Source: an uncultured Pseudomonadota bacterium
GTDB lineage: Bacteria > Myxococcota_A > UBA796 > SXON01
Reading direction: 5' to 3'
NCBI GenBank assembly: GCA_903891165.1
Contig: CAITDR010000566.1
Coordinates: forward strand, 21,519 to 85,518
DNA: 64,000 nucleotides
In this document: positions 56,423 to 64,000 of the stretch, in pieces
How the letters are laid out: every line of letters starts with the position of its first letter
How positions within the stretch are numbered: position 1 is the stretch's first letter
Position numbers and translations under genes: made by a program
Notes under the pieces: model-generated
Seen by the model: only the letters and a program-made list of their open reading frames with translations
Databases searched by the model: none
What the model was told of the DNA's origin: nothing

Positions 56423-57942
56423 AGCGCTTTCTCCTGGGTTTGGTAGTCTTCGGGTTGCTCGCCGTTCCGACGGCCGAGGCCGGAAAAAAGAAGCCCGCTC
56501 CGCCCCCGGTGGTGGCCGCCACTCCTCCGCCTCCCCCCCCCGATCCGGAAGCCTGGCGCGCCACCCCGCCCGCCGCTACCCCGGAGCGTCCCTGGAATGC
56601 CCCCGTCCCGGACGTGATCCAGCTTTCGAATGGTGTACCGGTCTATTTCCTCAAAAATGATGCGCTCCCGCTGGTGACGGTGCGTCTGCATATGGATCTG
56701 GGCCGCGAAAACAACCCCGCTGGCAAGGCCGGTCTGGGGGCCTTGGTTGCCAACCTGCTGGATGAAGGCACCAAAAACCGCGATGCCTCCGGCATTGCGG
56801 CGGCGGCGTTGGGCTTGGGGGCCGAGTTGTCGGTGACCGCGGGTGCTGAGGGCATTGACCTTTCCCTGAATGCACTCACCGGAGAAGCCCTTGGTCCTTC
56901 CTTGGATCTTCTCGCTGAGGTCGCTTTGGCGCCTGCGTTCCGCAGTGCCGACTTCAAGCGGGTGCAGGCCGAGGTACTCGCCGATCTGGCGGCCAACCGC
57001 TCCAACCCGCGTTCCGTCGCCAGTGAGGTCATGCTCCAACAGGTGTTTGGGCCGGATCATCCCTATGGCTACCCGGTCGGGGGGACCACCACGTCGATCG
57101 CGGGCCTGAAGCCGGGGGACGTCAAAAAGTACTACAAGGACTGGTGGCAGGCGGGTAGCGCTGCCCTGGTCGTCGTGGGCGCCGTGGATCAGGAGACCAT
57201 CGTGCGCGAGCTGGAAGCCCGCTTTGGGGGCTGGAAGCGCAAAGCCATCCAGGAGCCCGCTTTGATAGCACCGGCGACGCTGTTGAAGACCAGAGTGGTT
57301 TTTGTCGAGTCTCCGGGCTCGGTGCAGTCCATGCTGTTGGTGGCCACCCCCGGGGTGGCTCGGAATGCGCCGGACTGGCACGCCGCCAACGTGGCGGGCA
57401 CCTGGGTGGCGGGAATGTTCTCCTCGCCCATGAACATGGTGCTGCGCGAGGAAAGAGGCTGGTCCTACGGTGCCTATGGAGGCTTCACTGAGGCGCGCGA
57501 CTACGGTCTTTTTGCGGTGCGCAGCTCGGTGCAGGCCGACAAGACCGCCCCGGCCGTGGCCGAGGTGCTGCGGGTGCTTGGCGAGGCGGCCTCCAAGCCC
57601 CCCTCCGAGGAGATGCTGAACCTCTCCAAGGACAACCTGCGTAAATCTCTGGCCGGCTCTTTCGACACCAACGCGACCACTGCGGCCTCGCTGGCGGCGA
57701 TCCCCACCTACACCCTCGGAGCGACCGCTTGGCGCGACTTCGACCGCCAAGTCGAGGTGATCAACGCAGCCCGGGTGGCATCGATGGCGGGGCGCTGGTT
57801 CCGTCCCGAGCGCCAGCTGATTGTTGTTGTGGGGCCACGGACGGTAAAGGCTACGGACGCCAGCGGCGCCCAGATCGATGTGGATGTGGTGAAAGAGCTC
57901 CAGGCGCTGGGCTACGAGTACGTAGAAGTCAAGCCTGAATAG
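56419..57942 (+). CDS. M16 family peptidase-like protein, inactive partner
   Basis: A 507-residue secreted M16 protein with signal peptide and a Pro-rich linker (APPPVVAATPPPPPPD). The segment that should hold HxxEH reads LGALVANLLDEG, so the zinc site is absent. GRENNPAGKAG, DHPYGYPVGGTT and the Arg/Tyr substrate-binding pair near REERGWSYGAYG are present, the expected features of the non-catalytic M16 partner. Coupled to the active subunit by ATGA. It ends at an inverted repeat (57953-57980). Confidence 0.9.
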   Translation: MKRFLLGLVVFGLLAVPTAEAGKKKPAPPPVVAATPPPPPPDPEAWRATPPAATPERPWNAPVPDVIQLSNGVPVYFLKNDALPLVTVRLHMDLGRENNPAGKAGLGALVANLLDEGTKNRDASGIAAAALGLGAELSVTAGAEGIDLSLNALTGEALGPSLDLLAEVALAPAFRSADFKRVQAEVLADLAANRSNPRSVASEVMLQQVFGPDHPYGYPVGGTTTSIAGLKPGDVKKYYKDWWQAGSAALVVVGAVDQETIVRELEARFGGWKRKAIQEPALIAPATLLKTRVVFVESPGSVQSMLLVATPGVARNAPDWHAANVAGTWVAGMFSSPMNMVLREERGWSYGAYGGFTEARDYGLFAVRSSVQADKTAPAVAEVLRVLGEAASKPPSEEMLNLSKDNLRKSLAGSFDTNATTAASLAAIPTYTLGATAWRDFDRQVEVINAARVASMAGRWFRPERQLIVVVGPRTVKATDASGAQIDVDVVKELQALGYEYVEVKPE

Positions 57943-57952
57943 CTGGTTTCTG

Positions 57953-57980
57953 GGACGTGACTCTGAACAGAGTCACGTCC
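57953..57980. repeat. Convergent-junction inverted repeat, copy 3 (extended)
   Basis: GGACGTGACTCTG, two bases AA, and CAGAGTCACGTCC: a 13-bp perfect stem. Its core CGTGACTC (57956-57963), 6-base loop and GAGTCACG (57970-57977) match copies at 7025 and 27218. The minus-strand psd stop TGA (57975-57973) is inside the right arm. It lies between convergent genes. Confidence 0.75.
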
Positions 57981-58791
57981 GCAGTGCAATACACTCGCCC
58001 AATCGCACCGGTTGCTCTTTCTGTACGGTCCACTGTAAAGATCCGCGCGGAAAGATCAGCACCACGGTGGAGCCCATCTCAAAGCGGCCGATCTCGGCGC
58101 AGCGGCCCAGCTCCATGGAAAAATCGGCCTCCCGTGCGGGAGCGTCGTCATTCGTGAGCCAGTCGGCAAAAACCACCCGCATCCTCCCCACGCCGAAGGC
58201 GCCCACCATCACCAGGGCATAGCTACCCAGGTCGGATTGAATGGTAGAGGTCAGACGCTCATTTTTAGCAAAAAGCCCGTCGATCTTGCGGGTGGCGGCT
58301 GGGAAGACCGGCCAGAGCTGGCCAGGACTGTAGCGGGCGTGAACAACGCGCCCCTCCCGAGGGACATGCACGCGGTGGTAGTCGCGGGGCGACAGGTAGA
58401 TCACCGCGTACGGGCAGCCCTCCCAGTCTCCACCCCCCAGCATCTCGGAGGCCGAAAAGCTCTGGCGTTCCGATTGTGGAATTTTGTCACCCTGCACCAG
58501 CCCCACCGCGTAGATTTTGCCGTCCACCGGGCTGACGATCGCCTCTGGGCGCGGGTCCACAGGGCGGACGCCCGGCCGCAGGGCGCGTACAAAAAACTCC
58601 CCGAGCGAAGGATAGTCTTCTAACTTTCCCTCACATTCTTCCAGGTTTACTTTATACCAGGCCACATAGCGGCGCAGGATGAAGTGCTGCAGCGCTCCAC
58701 CAAAGCGGGTGCGGTTGATCCGCCCCATCCAGCGGCTGAGCAACTTTTTGGGGAGCACGGAAAGCGTGCTGATGATCAGAGCGTCCTTCAT
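57973..58791 (-). CDS. psd: Phosphatidylserine decarboxylase proenzyme
   Basis: A 272-residue proenzyme that makes phosphatidylethanolamine from phosphatidylserine. Family blocks are SPVDGKIYAVG, YLSPRDYHRVHVPREG, VVFADW, and the self-cleavage/pyruvoyl site GRFEMGSTVVLIF (Gly-Ser-Thr). It is at the normal length for bacterial Psd. The final codon and stop are built into the inverted repeat. The start is 25 bases from the divergent gene at 58816. Confidence 0.94.
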   Translation of the reverse strand: MKDALIISTLSVLPKKLLSRWMGRINRTRFGGALQHFILRRYVAWYKVNLEECEGKLEDYPSLGEFFVRALRPGVRPVDPRPEAIVSPVDGKIYAVGLVQGDKIPQSERQSFSASEMLGGGDWEGCPYAVIYLSPRDYHRVHVPREGRVVHARYSPGQLWPVFPAATRKIDGLFAKNERLTSTIQSDLGSYALVMVGAFGVGRMRVVFADWLTNDDAPAREADFSMELGRCAEIGRFEMGSTVVLIFPRGSLQWTVQKEQPVRLGECIALRT

Positions 58792-58815
58792 GAACCGTGA
58801 TTAGCATATTGCGCT

Positions 58816-59832
58816 ATGCCTTTGTGGATTCTTGAGGTCATCCTGTACGCGGTCGCTCTCGGCGTGGTGGGCATTTTTGCCGCCTGGCAGCTGGGAAAGT
58901 GGACCGGTCGCCGCGTGCTGAGTGCGGCGAAAAAAGGCCAGAAGGTGCTGCCCGGGCCGGTCACTCAGCCTTTCAAGGCGGGGAAAGTCGCAAAAACGAC
59001 ACCAGGAGAGGACCTTCTCGCCTACCCCCAGAAGCTGGAGGGATTGGAGCGCCAGCTGGAGGAGCGCCTGGAGCTGCTTGGGCAACAGGAGCGGGTGGTG
59101 GAGGCGCGGGGCGACGAGCTTCGGGTAAAGGGAGGCCGTGACGAATTAACGATGAAGTACCGGGAGGATCTGGAGCTGCTGCGCCAGCGCAGCCGCTCGA
59201 TGCGGCGGGTCCTGGGCAAGGTATGGAAGACGCGTAGTATCCTTTTGCTTCGGGCACATCTGGCCGAGACGGCTCGGCAAAAGCCCAGTTTTTCAGCACT
59301 GCCAGAGCCCGGTGCCAAGCCGACGCCGGCCCAGCTTCAGCGTGCCACCGGCTCCTTCTATACGGCCGCCGCGTCGGTCCGCAGCTACCTGGATGCCGTC
59401 GTGGAGCGTCGCCGTTGGCTGGCCGGAATCCTTCCTGAAACACCTGTTCTTGCTTCGCTGGACGACGCCGACCATCAGGCCGTGGCGGAGGAGCTCGCCG
59501 CCACCGAGCAGTCCTATGCGGTGCTGCTGGAGCAGATGGATCGTCTGGCGGACAACCTGACCTATCTGGGGGACCACTACGCGACGGTTGCGGCGGTGGT
59601 GGAGGGGCCGGACAGTCGGGTGCCGGAGGCCAGTGCCGCCCGGATGTTGGAAGAGGTGGAGCGGGCCATCGACTCGGTGGAGCGCCTTGCGCACGCCGTG
59701 GACCCGGGCATGGTGGATGCGGCGGTGGATCACCTCTCTCGGGACATCACGCGGCTGGAGCAGGCGGGCCAGGAGGTCAGCGCCGAGGCTGAGGCCAGCC
59801 TGGAGGTGGAAGCCTTGCTGAAGCAGTCCTGA
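58816..59832 (+). CDS. Membrane-anchored coiled-coil protein
   Basis: A 338-residue protein with one N-terminal helix (about 3-25, LEVILYAVALGVVGIFAAWQLG) and long alpha-helical, probably coiled-coil regions at about 67-140 (LEGLERQLEERLELLGQQERVV) and 215-325. The middle is more variable. No catalytic motif. It may be a scaffold anchored in the inner membrane. TAGCAT ends eight bases before the ATG, so the leader would be two bases. Confidence 0.8.
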   Translation: MPLWILEVILYAVALGVVGIFAAWQLGKWTGRRVLSAAKKGQKVLPGPVTQPFKAGKVAKTTPGEDLLAYPQKLEGLERQLEERLELLGQQERVVEARGDELRVKGGRDELTMKYREDLELLRQRSRSMRRVLGKVWKTRSILLLRAHLAETARQKPSFSALPEPGAKPTPAQLQRATGSFYTAAASVRSYLDAVVERRRWLAGILPETPVLASLDDADHQAVAEELAATEQSYAVLLEQMDRLADNLTYLGDHYATVAAVVEGPDSRVPEASAARMLEEVERAIDSVERLAHAVDPGMVDAAVDHLSRDITRLEQAGQEVSAEAEASLEVEALLKQS

Positions 59833-59865
59833 GGGCTCAGGATGTGGGTGCGCCTGAAAATGCGC

Positions 59866-59871
59866 TACGTT
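59866..59871 (+). promoter_or_regulatory. -10-like TACGTT giving a leaderless start
   Basis: TACGTT ends six bases before the ATG at 59878. This decides the start: the in-frame ATG at 59842 lies upstream of the -10 box. Confidence 0.5.
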
Positions 59872-59877
59872 GTGGGA

Positions 59878-60852
59878 ATGCGCCAGCCTCGGCTACTCCT
59901 TGTGGTTCTGTTGACCGCCTGTACAGGCACCTCAGGCGAAAGTTCCGGGAAGAACGATAGCCCGGGAGGCGACTCCGACGCGGAAGAAGCACAGCTCCGC
60001 TTTGTGCTCTCTACGGGGGAGGAGGTCTGGCTGGCGGGCTACGACCCCTCGGCCGAGGACCCGGTGGGTGCGGTGGGCTGGACGGTGTCCGTGGCGGAGG
60101 CAACCGCCGGTTTCCGCTTGGATCCACCGGATGTAGCTATGTTACAGCCCTTGGATCCGGCCGCGCCGGACATGCTGGCGATGCCGATGGTTCCGGCACT
60201 GATCGAGGGCGGCATGGTGGTGGGCATCGGCGAACATCGGCCCACCTGGATCCAGGGCACCATCCCCGACAACTATGCGGAAATGGGTGTGAAGCAGGGC
60301 TGGAACGCCATCTATATTGATCCCAGCCACCAGATTATCGTCACCGACCCACTCCAAATGCCGCTTTCCGACAACCTTCGGCTCCAGCAGAGCCTGAGTC
60401 TGGAAGGAGGCAGCCAGGGGCCAGCCGCCGCCCAGTTGGCGCTGCTGGCACACGAGGGTCTGCAAGGGGATGTCCTGGGTGCCCTGGCGGAGACCGCTCT
60501 GGGCGGTGGCTGGAACATCTCTCTGTCTTCGGCGCCCGAGGCCGGGATCTTCAGGAACGACCCGGCGATGGGCGCCGTGGCCACCCTGGTTCCGACGGGC
60601 TATGACGATGTGGACGGCACCGGCTCCTGGAGCGCGGGGGATGTGGCGCAACACGGGGCCTGCTACCAGGGAAAGCCGGCGTGGGCGCTCTACCTGCAGC
60701 CTCAGGAGGATGTGGGAGTTGCGCTGGAGCGCTTTCGCCGCCACTTGCGGGACGGCTGGAATGTCCAGATCGGCTTGGAGAGTGAGCCGGAGGGCCTTGC
60801 GGACGGGAGCCCGCTTGATGCTGCCTACACTTGTCCGCTCCCCTCCCTCTGA
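59878..60852 (+). CDS. Lipoprotein of unknown function
   Basis: A 324-residue predicted lipoprotein (MRQPRLLLVVLLTAC, Cys 15) with a Ser/Gly/Asp linker. The mature domain begins AQLRFVLSTGEEVWLAGYD and has two halves of Ig-like character (about 45-180 and 190-320). It has paired cysteines near the end (HGACYQGK, YTCPLPS). I use the ATG at 59878, set by the leaderless -10, rather than 59842. Not recognised. It lies 10 bases before another lipoprotein gene. Confidence 0.78.
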   Translation: MRQPRLLLVVLLTACTGTSGESSGKNDSPGGDSDAEEAQLRFVLSTGEEVWLAGYDPSAEDPVGAVGWTVSVAEATAGFRLDPPDVAMLQPLDPAAPDMLAMPMVPALIEGGMVVGIGEHRPTWIQGTIPDNYAEMGVKQGWNAIYIDPSHQIIVTDPLQMPLSDNLRLQQSLSLEGGSQGPAAAQLALLAHEGLQGDVLGALAETALGGGWNISLSSAPEAGIFRNDPAMGAVATLVPTGYDDVDGTGSWSAGDVAQHGACYQGKPAWALYLQPQEDVGVALERFRRHLRDGWNVQIGLESEPEGLADGSPLDAAYTCPLPSL

Positions 60853-60862
60853 AAGGTGGTTC

Positions 60863-61726
60863 ATGCGTTATTTTCTCTTTTTCCTCGGGGCATGCACCGG
60901 AACAGCCAAGGACTCCGAGCCGGCCCCCGACGATTCCTCTATCGTCGGGAGCACCGATTGTACCGACGGCGGAAGTGTGTACTTGGTGACCGAAGATGGC
61001 ACCGTGGTGGACCTGAGTCCGGAAGCGGCCATGGGTACCGCCGCTGCGCCTGCGGTCGTCACGCTGACGAACCCCGGCACCGTCCACGTGTGCCCGGGAA
61101 CCTGGTACCTGGCCTTTTTGGTGAAGACCGCCAACATGGCCTTTGTGGGCGAAGGGGATGCCGAGCGCCCGGTGCTATCCGGTGGTGGTAGCGTAGTCGT
61201 AATTGATATTCCGACCAATGAAGCATCTGTTTCGGTTACCGGACTGGATATCACCGCAGGAAAGGGCTGTGTGGGTTCCGCCATCCGGGCGGCTTCCGTT
61301 TCTGAGTGCAGTCGCGACGGGATCAGCCCCGTCGCGGTTCACCTGGAGCTTTCCGGAGTCAACATTTTCGGAAATCACTATGACGTGGGAGGGGGAGCCG
61401 TCGGAATCACCCACGGGGGCAGTCTGGTAATGGAAAATACGGTGATATCGGAAAATGAGGGACATGGAGTCTATGCCCAGGAAGCCAGCGTGGCCTGCAC
61501 CGGGACTCCGTCCGACCGTTCAGGGAGTTGGGGAAATACGAAATATGGTATTTGGACAGAGTTTCTGGATACCGAAGAACACACAACCACTTCGAGCGGA
61601 TGTGACTTTGGCGAGGGTGCCGAAGACAACGGCTTCGAAGACGTGATGTTCAACCACGACCTGGGCTTTAAGTACGGCGACGACGCCACCTTCTCGTGTA
61701 GCACCCTGACGCAGACCTGTTTGTAG
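60863..61726 (+). CDS. Lipoprotein with right-handed beta-helix repeats
   Basis: A 287-residue predicted lipoprotein (MRYFLFFLGAC, Cys 11). About 100-240 has the periodic pattern of right-handed parallel beta-helix proteins: VVIDIPTNEASVSVTGLDITAG, LELSGVNIFGNHY, GGSLVMENTVISENEGHGVY. Cysteines form likely pairs (STDCTDGG, VHVCPG, KGCVGS, ATFSCSTLTQTC). Beta-helix proteins often bind or cleave polysaccharides; no catalytic residues are apparent. AAGGTGG precedes the ATG. Coupled closely to the upstream lipoprotein gene. Confidence 0.82.
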   Translation: MRYFLFFLGACTGTAKDSEPAPDDSSIVGSTDCTDGGSVYLVTEDGTVVDLSPEAAMGTAAAPAVVTLTNPGTVHVCPGTWYLAFLVKTANMAFVGEGDAERPVLSGGGSVVVIDIPTNEASVSVTGLDITAGKGCVGSAIRAASVSECSRDGISPVAVHLELSGVNIFGNHYDVGGGAVGITHGGSLVMENTVISENEGHGVYAQEASVACTGTPSDRSGSWGNTKYGIWTEFLDTEEHTTTSSGCDFGEGAEDNGFEDVMFNHDLGFKYGDDATFSCSTLTQTCL

Positions 61727-61739
61727 GACGCGGCGGTAC

Positions 61740-62708
61740 CTAGCCCGGCGGGGGGTGGGCACCGTCGCAGCCGATGGCCTGCTCCAGCGGCCAAGCCAAG
61801 CCCATGAGGACGCACATTTCGTTGGGGAAGGCAAGTGTGGTATCCGTGTCGTTGTACCAGTCACATTGCCCGTAGAGCCGATCACTGGCCTTCACCTCCA
61901 GCCCTTCGCCGGGGAACATAAGAATTTGGGGGGCATAACGCCAATCCTCATTCCATACCGGAACATCGTACACCACTTCCGCTTCTTCCACCGGCTGGTC
62001 GTCTCCGAGGGTCGCACCAAAAATCGAGCGCCCGGTACCGTGCATGTGACCGGCCATACTGAGGATGTGCAGGTCGTGGTTCCAGCTGCAGTCAAAAGAA
62101 ATGCTGGTGGCCTCGTGGGGGGGGAGGCTGAAGCCGGTGTGGTTGAAAGTGTAGCTTCCCACCCAGTCCTCCACGTTCTCGACGGGGATCGTTTTGCCCC
62201 AGGCCAGATCCCGCACCAGGATGGGATCGGCGGAAGAGTTGATGTAGTGGGATTGGAGCATCCACCTCTGCCCCTCGAGGATTTTTACGGCTTTGCCCTC
62301 GGGAAGAGTCATTCTCCCATGCCCCGGCTCTACCACCTCGTTTCCGGCAATGAGGGGTTTGGTACCGGACATTACCGTCTGGTCCTCGCCAGTACCACAC
62401 TGCAGCCAGGTGCCGTCGGGGGCGTCGGAGGAGTCCTCCTGTACTTGTGTGAGCACGGCATGGTGGCCAAAGCCCGGTGACTGAAGGAACTCGTAAAAGT
62501 TAACGCCGACGGTTGGTCCTTCCCATGTTCCCCAATAGCAAAACATAAGCTGCTCGTTGGGAGGTACCAGGTAGTCGGGGCTTTGGATAAGAAAGTCCGC
62601 GTCCTTCGCTTCCGCGGGGTCCGTGCGGAGGTCGCGGATATTGTCAGCCTCCGACTCTGGGCTGTCGCTGGTTGTGCCCGCCGTACACGCGAGGAGGATG
62701 AGTACCAT
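61740..62708 (-). CDS. PHM-like copper type II monooxygenase lipoprotein
   Basis: A 322-residue predicted lipoprotein with a minimal signal (MVLILLAC, Cys 8). Copper ligands of the peptidylglycine/dopamine monooxygenase family appear in order: H82-H83 (GHHAVL), H154 (MLQSHYIN), H221-x-H223 (AGHMHGTG) and M298 (NEMCVLMG). Two domains of the expected size surround them. It may hydroxylate a small substrate at the cell surface using ascorbate or another reductant. Leaderless start: TAGATT ends six bases before the ATG. It converges on the previous gene with 13 bases between. Confidence 0.84.
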   Translation of the reverse strand: MVLILLACTAGTTSDSPESEADNIRDLRTDPAEAKDADFLIQSPDYLVPPNEQLMFCYWGTWEGPTVGVNFYEFLQSPGFGHHAVLTQVQEDSSDAPDGTWLQCGTGEDQTVMSGTKPLIAGNEVVEPGHGRMTLPEGKAVKILEGQRWMLQSHYINSSADPILVRDLAWGKTIPVENVEDWVGSYTFNHTGFSLPPHEATSISFDCSWNHDLHILSMAGHMHGTGRSIFGATLGDDQPVEEAEVVYDVPVWNEDWRYAPQILMFPGEGLEVKASDRLYGQCDWYNDTDTTLAFPNEMCVLMGLAWPLEQAIGCDGAHPPPG

Positions 62709-62714
62709 CGCTAC

Positions 62715-62720
62715 AATCTA
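62715..62720 (-). promoter_or_regulatory. -10-like TAGATT giving a leaderless start
   Basis: On the minus strand TAGATT ends six bases before the ATG at 62708, with GTAGCG between. It supports the very short lipoprotein signal of the gene. Confidence 0.5.
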
Positions 62721-62852
62721 CCATGGGGAACCCGGAACGATCCAGGGGAGAGAATACCGATGTCCCACCCTCGGACGTGCCTTCCGGAATCCACACGCTT
62801 CCGGGCCCCCCTCCCTCCCATCTCCGTCTGATCTGCGGTAAGCTACGACACC

Positions 62853-63506
62853 ATGGCCCGTATCGAAAAACGCGATGTCAGCTTGAATGCCCAGCTCGAC
62901 GAGATGGAGCATCGGATCAGCCTGCTTAAGATGCAGTATGAAAAATACTTCACCGGTCTGGAGAAGATAGAGCCGCTGAAGGATCGGGAGGCGCTCAAGC
63001 GTGAGGTGCGAGATCTTTTGTCTGATCCGATGAAGAATCCGGCCCAGCGCTTCCGCTTTCAGCAGATCAAAGCTCGGCTTCAGAGTTATGAGCTGTACTG
63101 GACCCGAAATCTGGTGCAGATGGAGCGTGGGACACATCCAAAAATGAAGTTCCGGGCCGACCTTAAGCTGCCGAAGCCAGGCGACGCTGTGCCTGAGGCG
63201 GCGGTCGAGCCGCTGATGAGTGCGGAGCAGGAGGAGGTACTCCGGCGCCGTCAAGAGCTTCAGGAGCGCGAAGAGCGTGCGTACAAGATGGTCTTTGACA
63301 AGTATATCGAAGCGCGTGGCAAGTGTGGCCAGAGCACCGACCTCTCCTTCGACACCATGCGCACCGTCCTTCGCCAGCAGGTGCGCCAGATCAAGTCTAC
63401 CTTCGGGGTTGAAAGCGTGAAGTTCAAGATTTCGGTGGAGGATGGCAAAGCCAAGGTCAAGGCGGTGCCGGTGCAGCAGGATGGCACCCCGAAGGCAGCA
63501 AGCTAA
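62853..63506 (+). CDS. Coiled-coil protein, MXAN_5187-C-like
   Basis: A 217-residue cytoplasmic protein. The first 45 residues (LDEMEHRISLLKMQYEKYF) and about 120-150 are predicted coiled coil. The C-terminus (YIEARGKCGQSTDLSFDTM, VLRQQVRQIKSTFGVESV) resembles the domain that ends the myxobacterial MXAN_5187 protein, recalled by pattern only. TAAGCT ends eight bases before the ATG, suggesting a two-base leader. Its stop overlaps the next ATG (TAATG). Confidence 0.78.
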   Translation: MARIEKRDVSLNAQLDEMEHRISLLKMQYEKYFTGLEKIEPLKDREALKREVRDLLSDPMKNPAQRFRFQQIKARLQSYELYWTRNLVQMERGTHPKMKFRADLKLPKPGDAVPEAAVEPLMSAEQEEVLRRRQELQEREERAYKMVFDKYIEARGKCGQSTDLSFDTMRTVLRQQVRQIKSTFGVESVKFKISVEDGKAKVKAVPVQQDGTPKAAS

Positions 63507-63958
63507 TGGACGCGTTGAAGCAGGCTTTATCGGGCGCCTTGGGGATAGCGCCTCCGCCTCCGCCTCCGCAGAGTCCTCTGCCCGATCCAATGTCTTCTCC
63601 CTGGGTTTCTCAGCTCCGGCTGCTTCGTGCGCAGATCCCCGCAGATCCCAGCCTGGGCCAGCTTCGGCAACGTTCGGATGCCCTGGTCAAAGAGCTGAAG
63701 AAGGCAGGAAGAAATCGGGATGCTTCGGAGCTGCAGAAGCTGCGGGAGGATTTTGAGAAGGCCCGCGACAAGGCCGCTTGGGGCGAGATTAAGGGCCTTT
63801 TTGAGCGCATGGAGCTGCCTGATCGCGCCTATCGGGCCTTGAAGCAGGCGGAAAACCTGGACTCGGTGGCGGTGTTGGGCCGCCTGGAGAAAAAGGGGGA
63901 GAGCCTGAAGGGGGCGGGTGCGGATCGTGTCCGGGACACACTCTTGGGGAAGAGCTGA
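63506..63958 (+). CDS. Small helical protein of unknown function
   Basis: A 150-residue protein with a Pro-rich segment (APPPPPPQSPLP, about 15-26) and then a charged, helical C-terminal two-thirds (LRQRSDALVKELKKAG, SELQKLREDFEKARDKA). No signal or catalytic motif. Translationally coupled to the coiled-coil gene upstream, so the two proteins probably interact. Confidence 0.75.
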   Translation: MDALKQALSGALGIAPPPPPPQSPLPDPMSSPWVSQLRLLRAQIPADPSLGQLRQRSDALVKELKKAGRNRDASELQKLREDFEKARDKAAWGEIKGLFERMELPDRAYRALKQAENLDSVAVLGRLEKKGESLKGAGADRVRDTLLGKS

Positions 63959-63984
63959 TGTGGTATACTGGTGGGGAGGTGCAT

Positions 63985-64000
63985 ATGCGCGAGAGGAATC
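63985..64000 (+). CDS. Start of a gene cut by the window edge
   Basis: ATG at 63985 (MREK/R-type start: ATG CGC GAG AGG AAT) is preceded by GGGGAGG with good spacing, and TATACT (63964-63969) may be a -10. Only five codons are visible, so the product cannot be named. Confidence 0.4.

Noticed and set aside
58791-58816. Leaderless box for psd (TAATCA at the same spacing)
   Set aside because: The sixth base is A, not T, so it misses the TANNNT rule; not counted among the eight cases.
1-64000. tRNA or rRNA genes, prophage, transposases, integrases, restriction or defence systems
   Set aside because: None could be recognised on either strand; gaps are too short and no typical motifs were found.

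Overview
The window is GC-rich, densely coded bacterial chromosome: about 57 protein genes, gaps mostly under 130 bases, many start/stop overlaps, and no rRNA, tRNA, CRISPR array or insertion sequence that I can recognise. The gene content points to a Myxococcota-like ('deltaproteobacterial') lineage: MopE-type and thrombospondin-3 calcium-binding repeat proteins, lamin-tail-domain lipoproteins, C-terminal Cys-TM-Arg tails of the MYXO-CTERM kind, Ser/Thr kinases with a TM helix and an extracytoplasmic tail, active/inactive M16 peptidase pairs, a DpgA-like type III polyketide synthase and a split atp operon. No rRNA or housekeeping marker is present to fix the phylum.

Layout. 27-7029 (+): five envelope or surface proteins (duplicated-domain lipoprotein, DUF4870-like membrane protein, lamin-tail/MopE protein, OmpA protein, DUF3604 protein). 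7054-12224 (-): a cobalamin riboswitch and four overlapping genes, a BtuB-like receptor plus two beta-propeller lipoproteins and a six-cysteine mini-lipoprotein. 12285-14253 (-): two unrecognised secreted proteins. 14309-20453 (+): two membrane proteins, a metallophosphoesterase, then a DegT aminotransferase with two radical SAM enzymes. 20570-27178: a divergent MopE/C-type-lectin lipoprotein and Ser/Thr kinase, then a TRAP transporter. 27361-32141 (-): two lipoproteins, and a type III PKS, crotonase and GNAT operon. 32243-46459 (+): FG-GAP lipoprotein, lgt, murJ, fabL behind two tandem operator-like palindromes, a DUF4342/TPR protein, an ABC-2/GldG-like exporter, a ferritin-like protein, and a radical SAM pair with a JAMM peptidase. 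46494-51034 (-): atpE/atpB/atpI/atpZ, a UbiA prenyltransferase and a second kinase. 51036-51985 (+): a likely highly expressed lipoprotein with a hairpin-rich leader. 52005-53947 (-): rocD and a metallo-beta-lactamase-fold pseudoenzyme. 53950-64000: CrtC/AttH-like lipoprotein, M16 pair, psd, several lipoproteins including a PHM-like copper monooxygenase, and two coiled-coil proteins.

Three themes run across the window. (1) Eight genes carry a -10-like TANNNT ending exactly six bases before the start codon, so their mRNAs are probably leaderless. (2) More than a dozen lipoproteins have extremely short signal peptides, with the lipobox Cys at residue 8-15; several of these starts are fixed by theme 1. 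(3) A 22-bp inverted repeat, CGTGACTC-N6-GAGTCACG, sits at three convergent gene junctions and twice contains a stop codon. The best candidates for undescribed biology are the riboswitch-controlled BtuB/beta-propeller lipoprotein operon, the structured 51-kb leader, the radical SAM/JAMM cluster and the convergent-junction palindromes.
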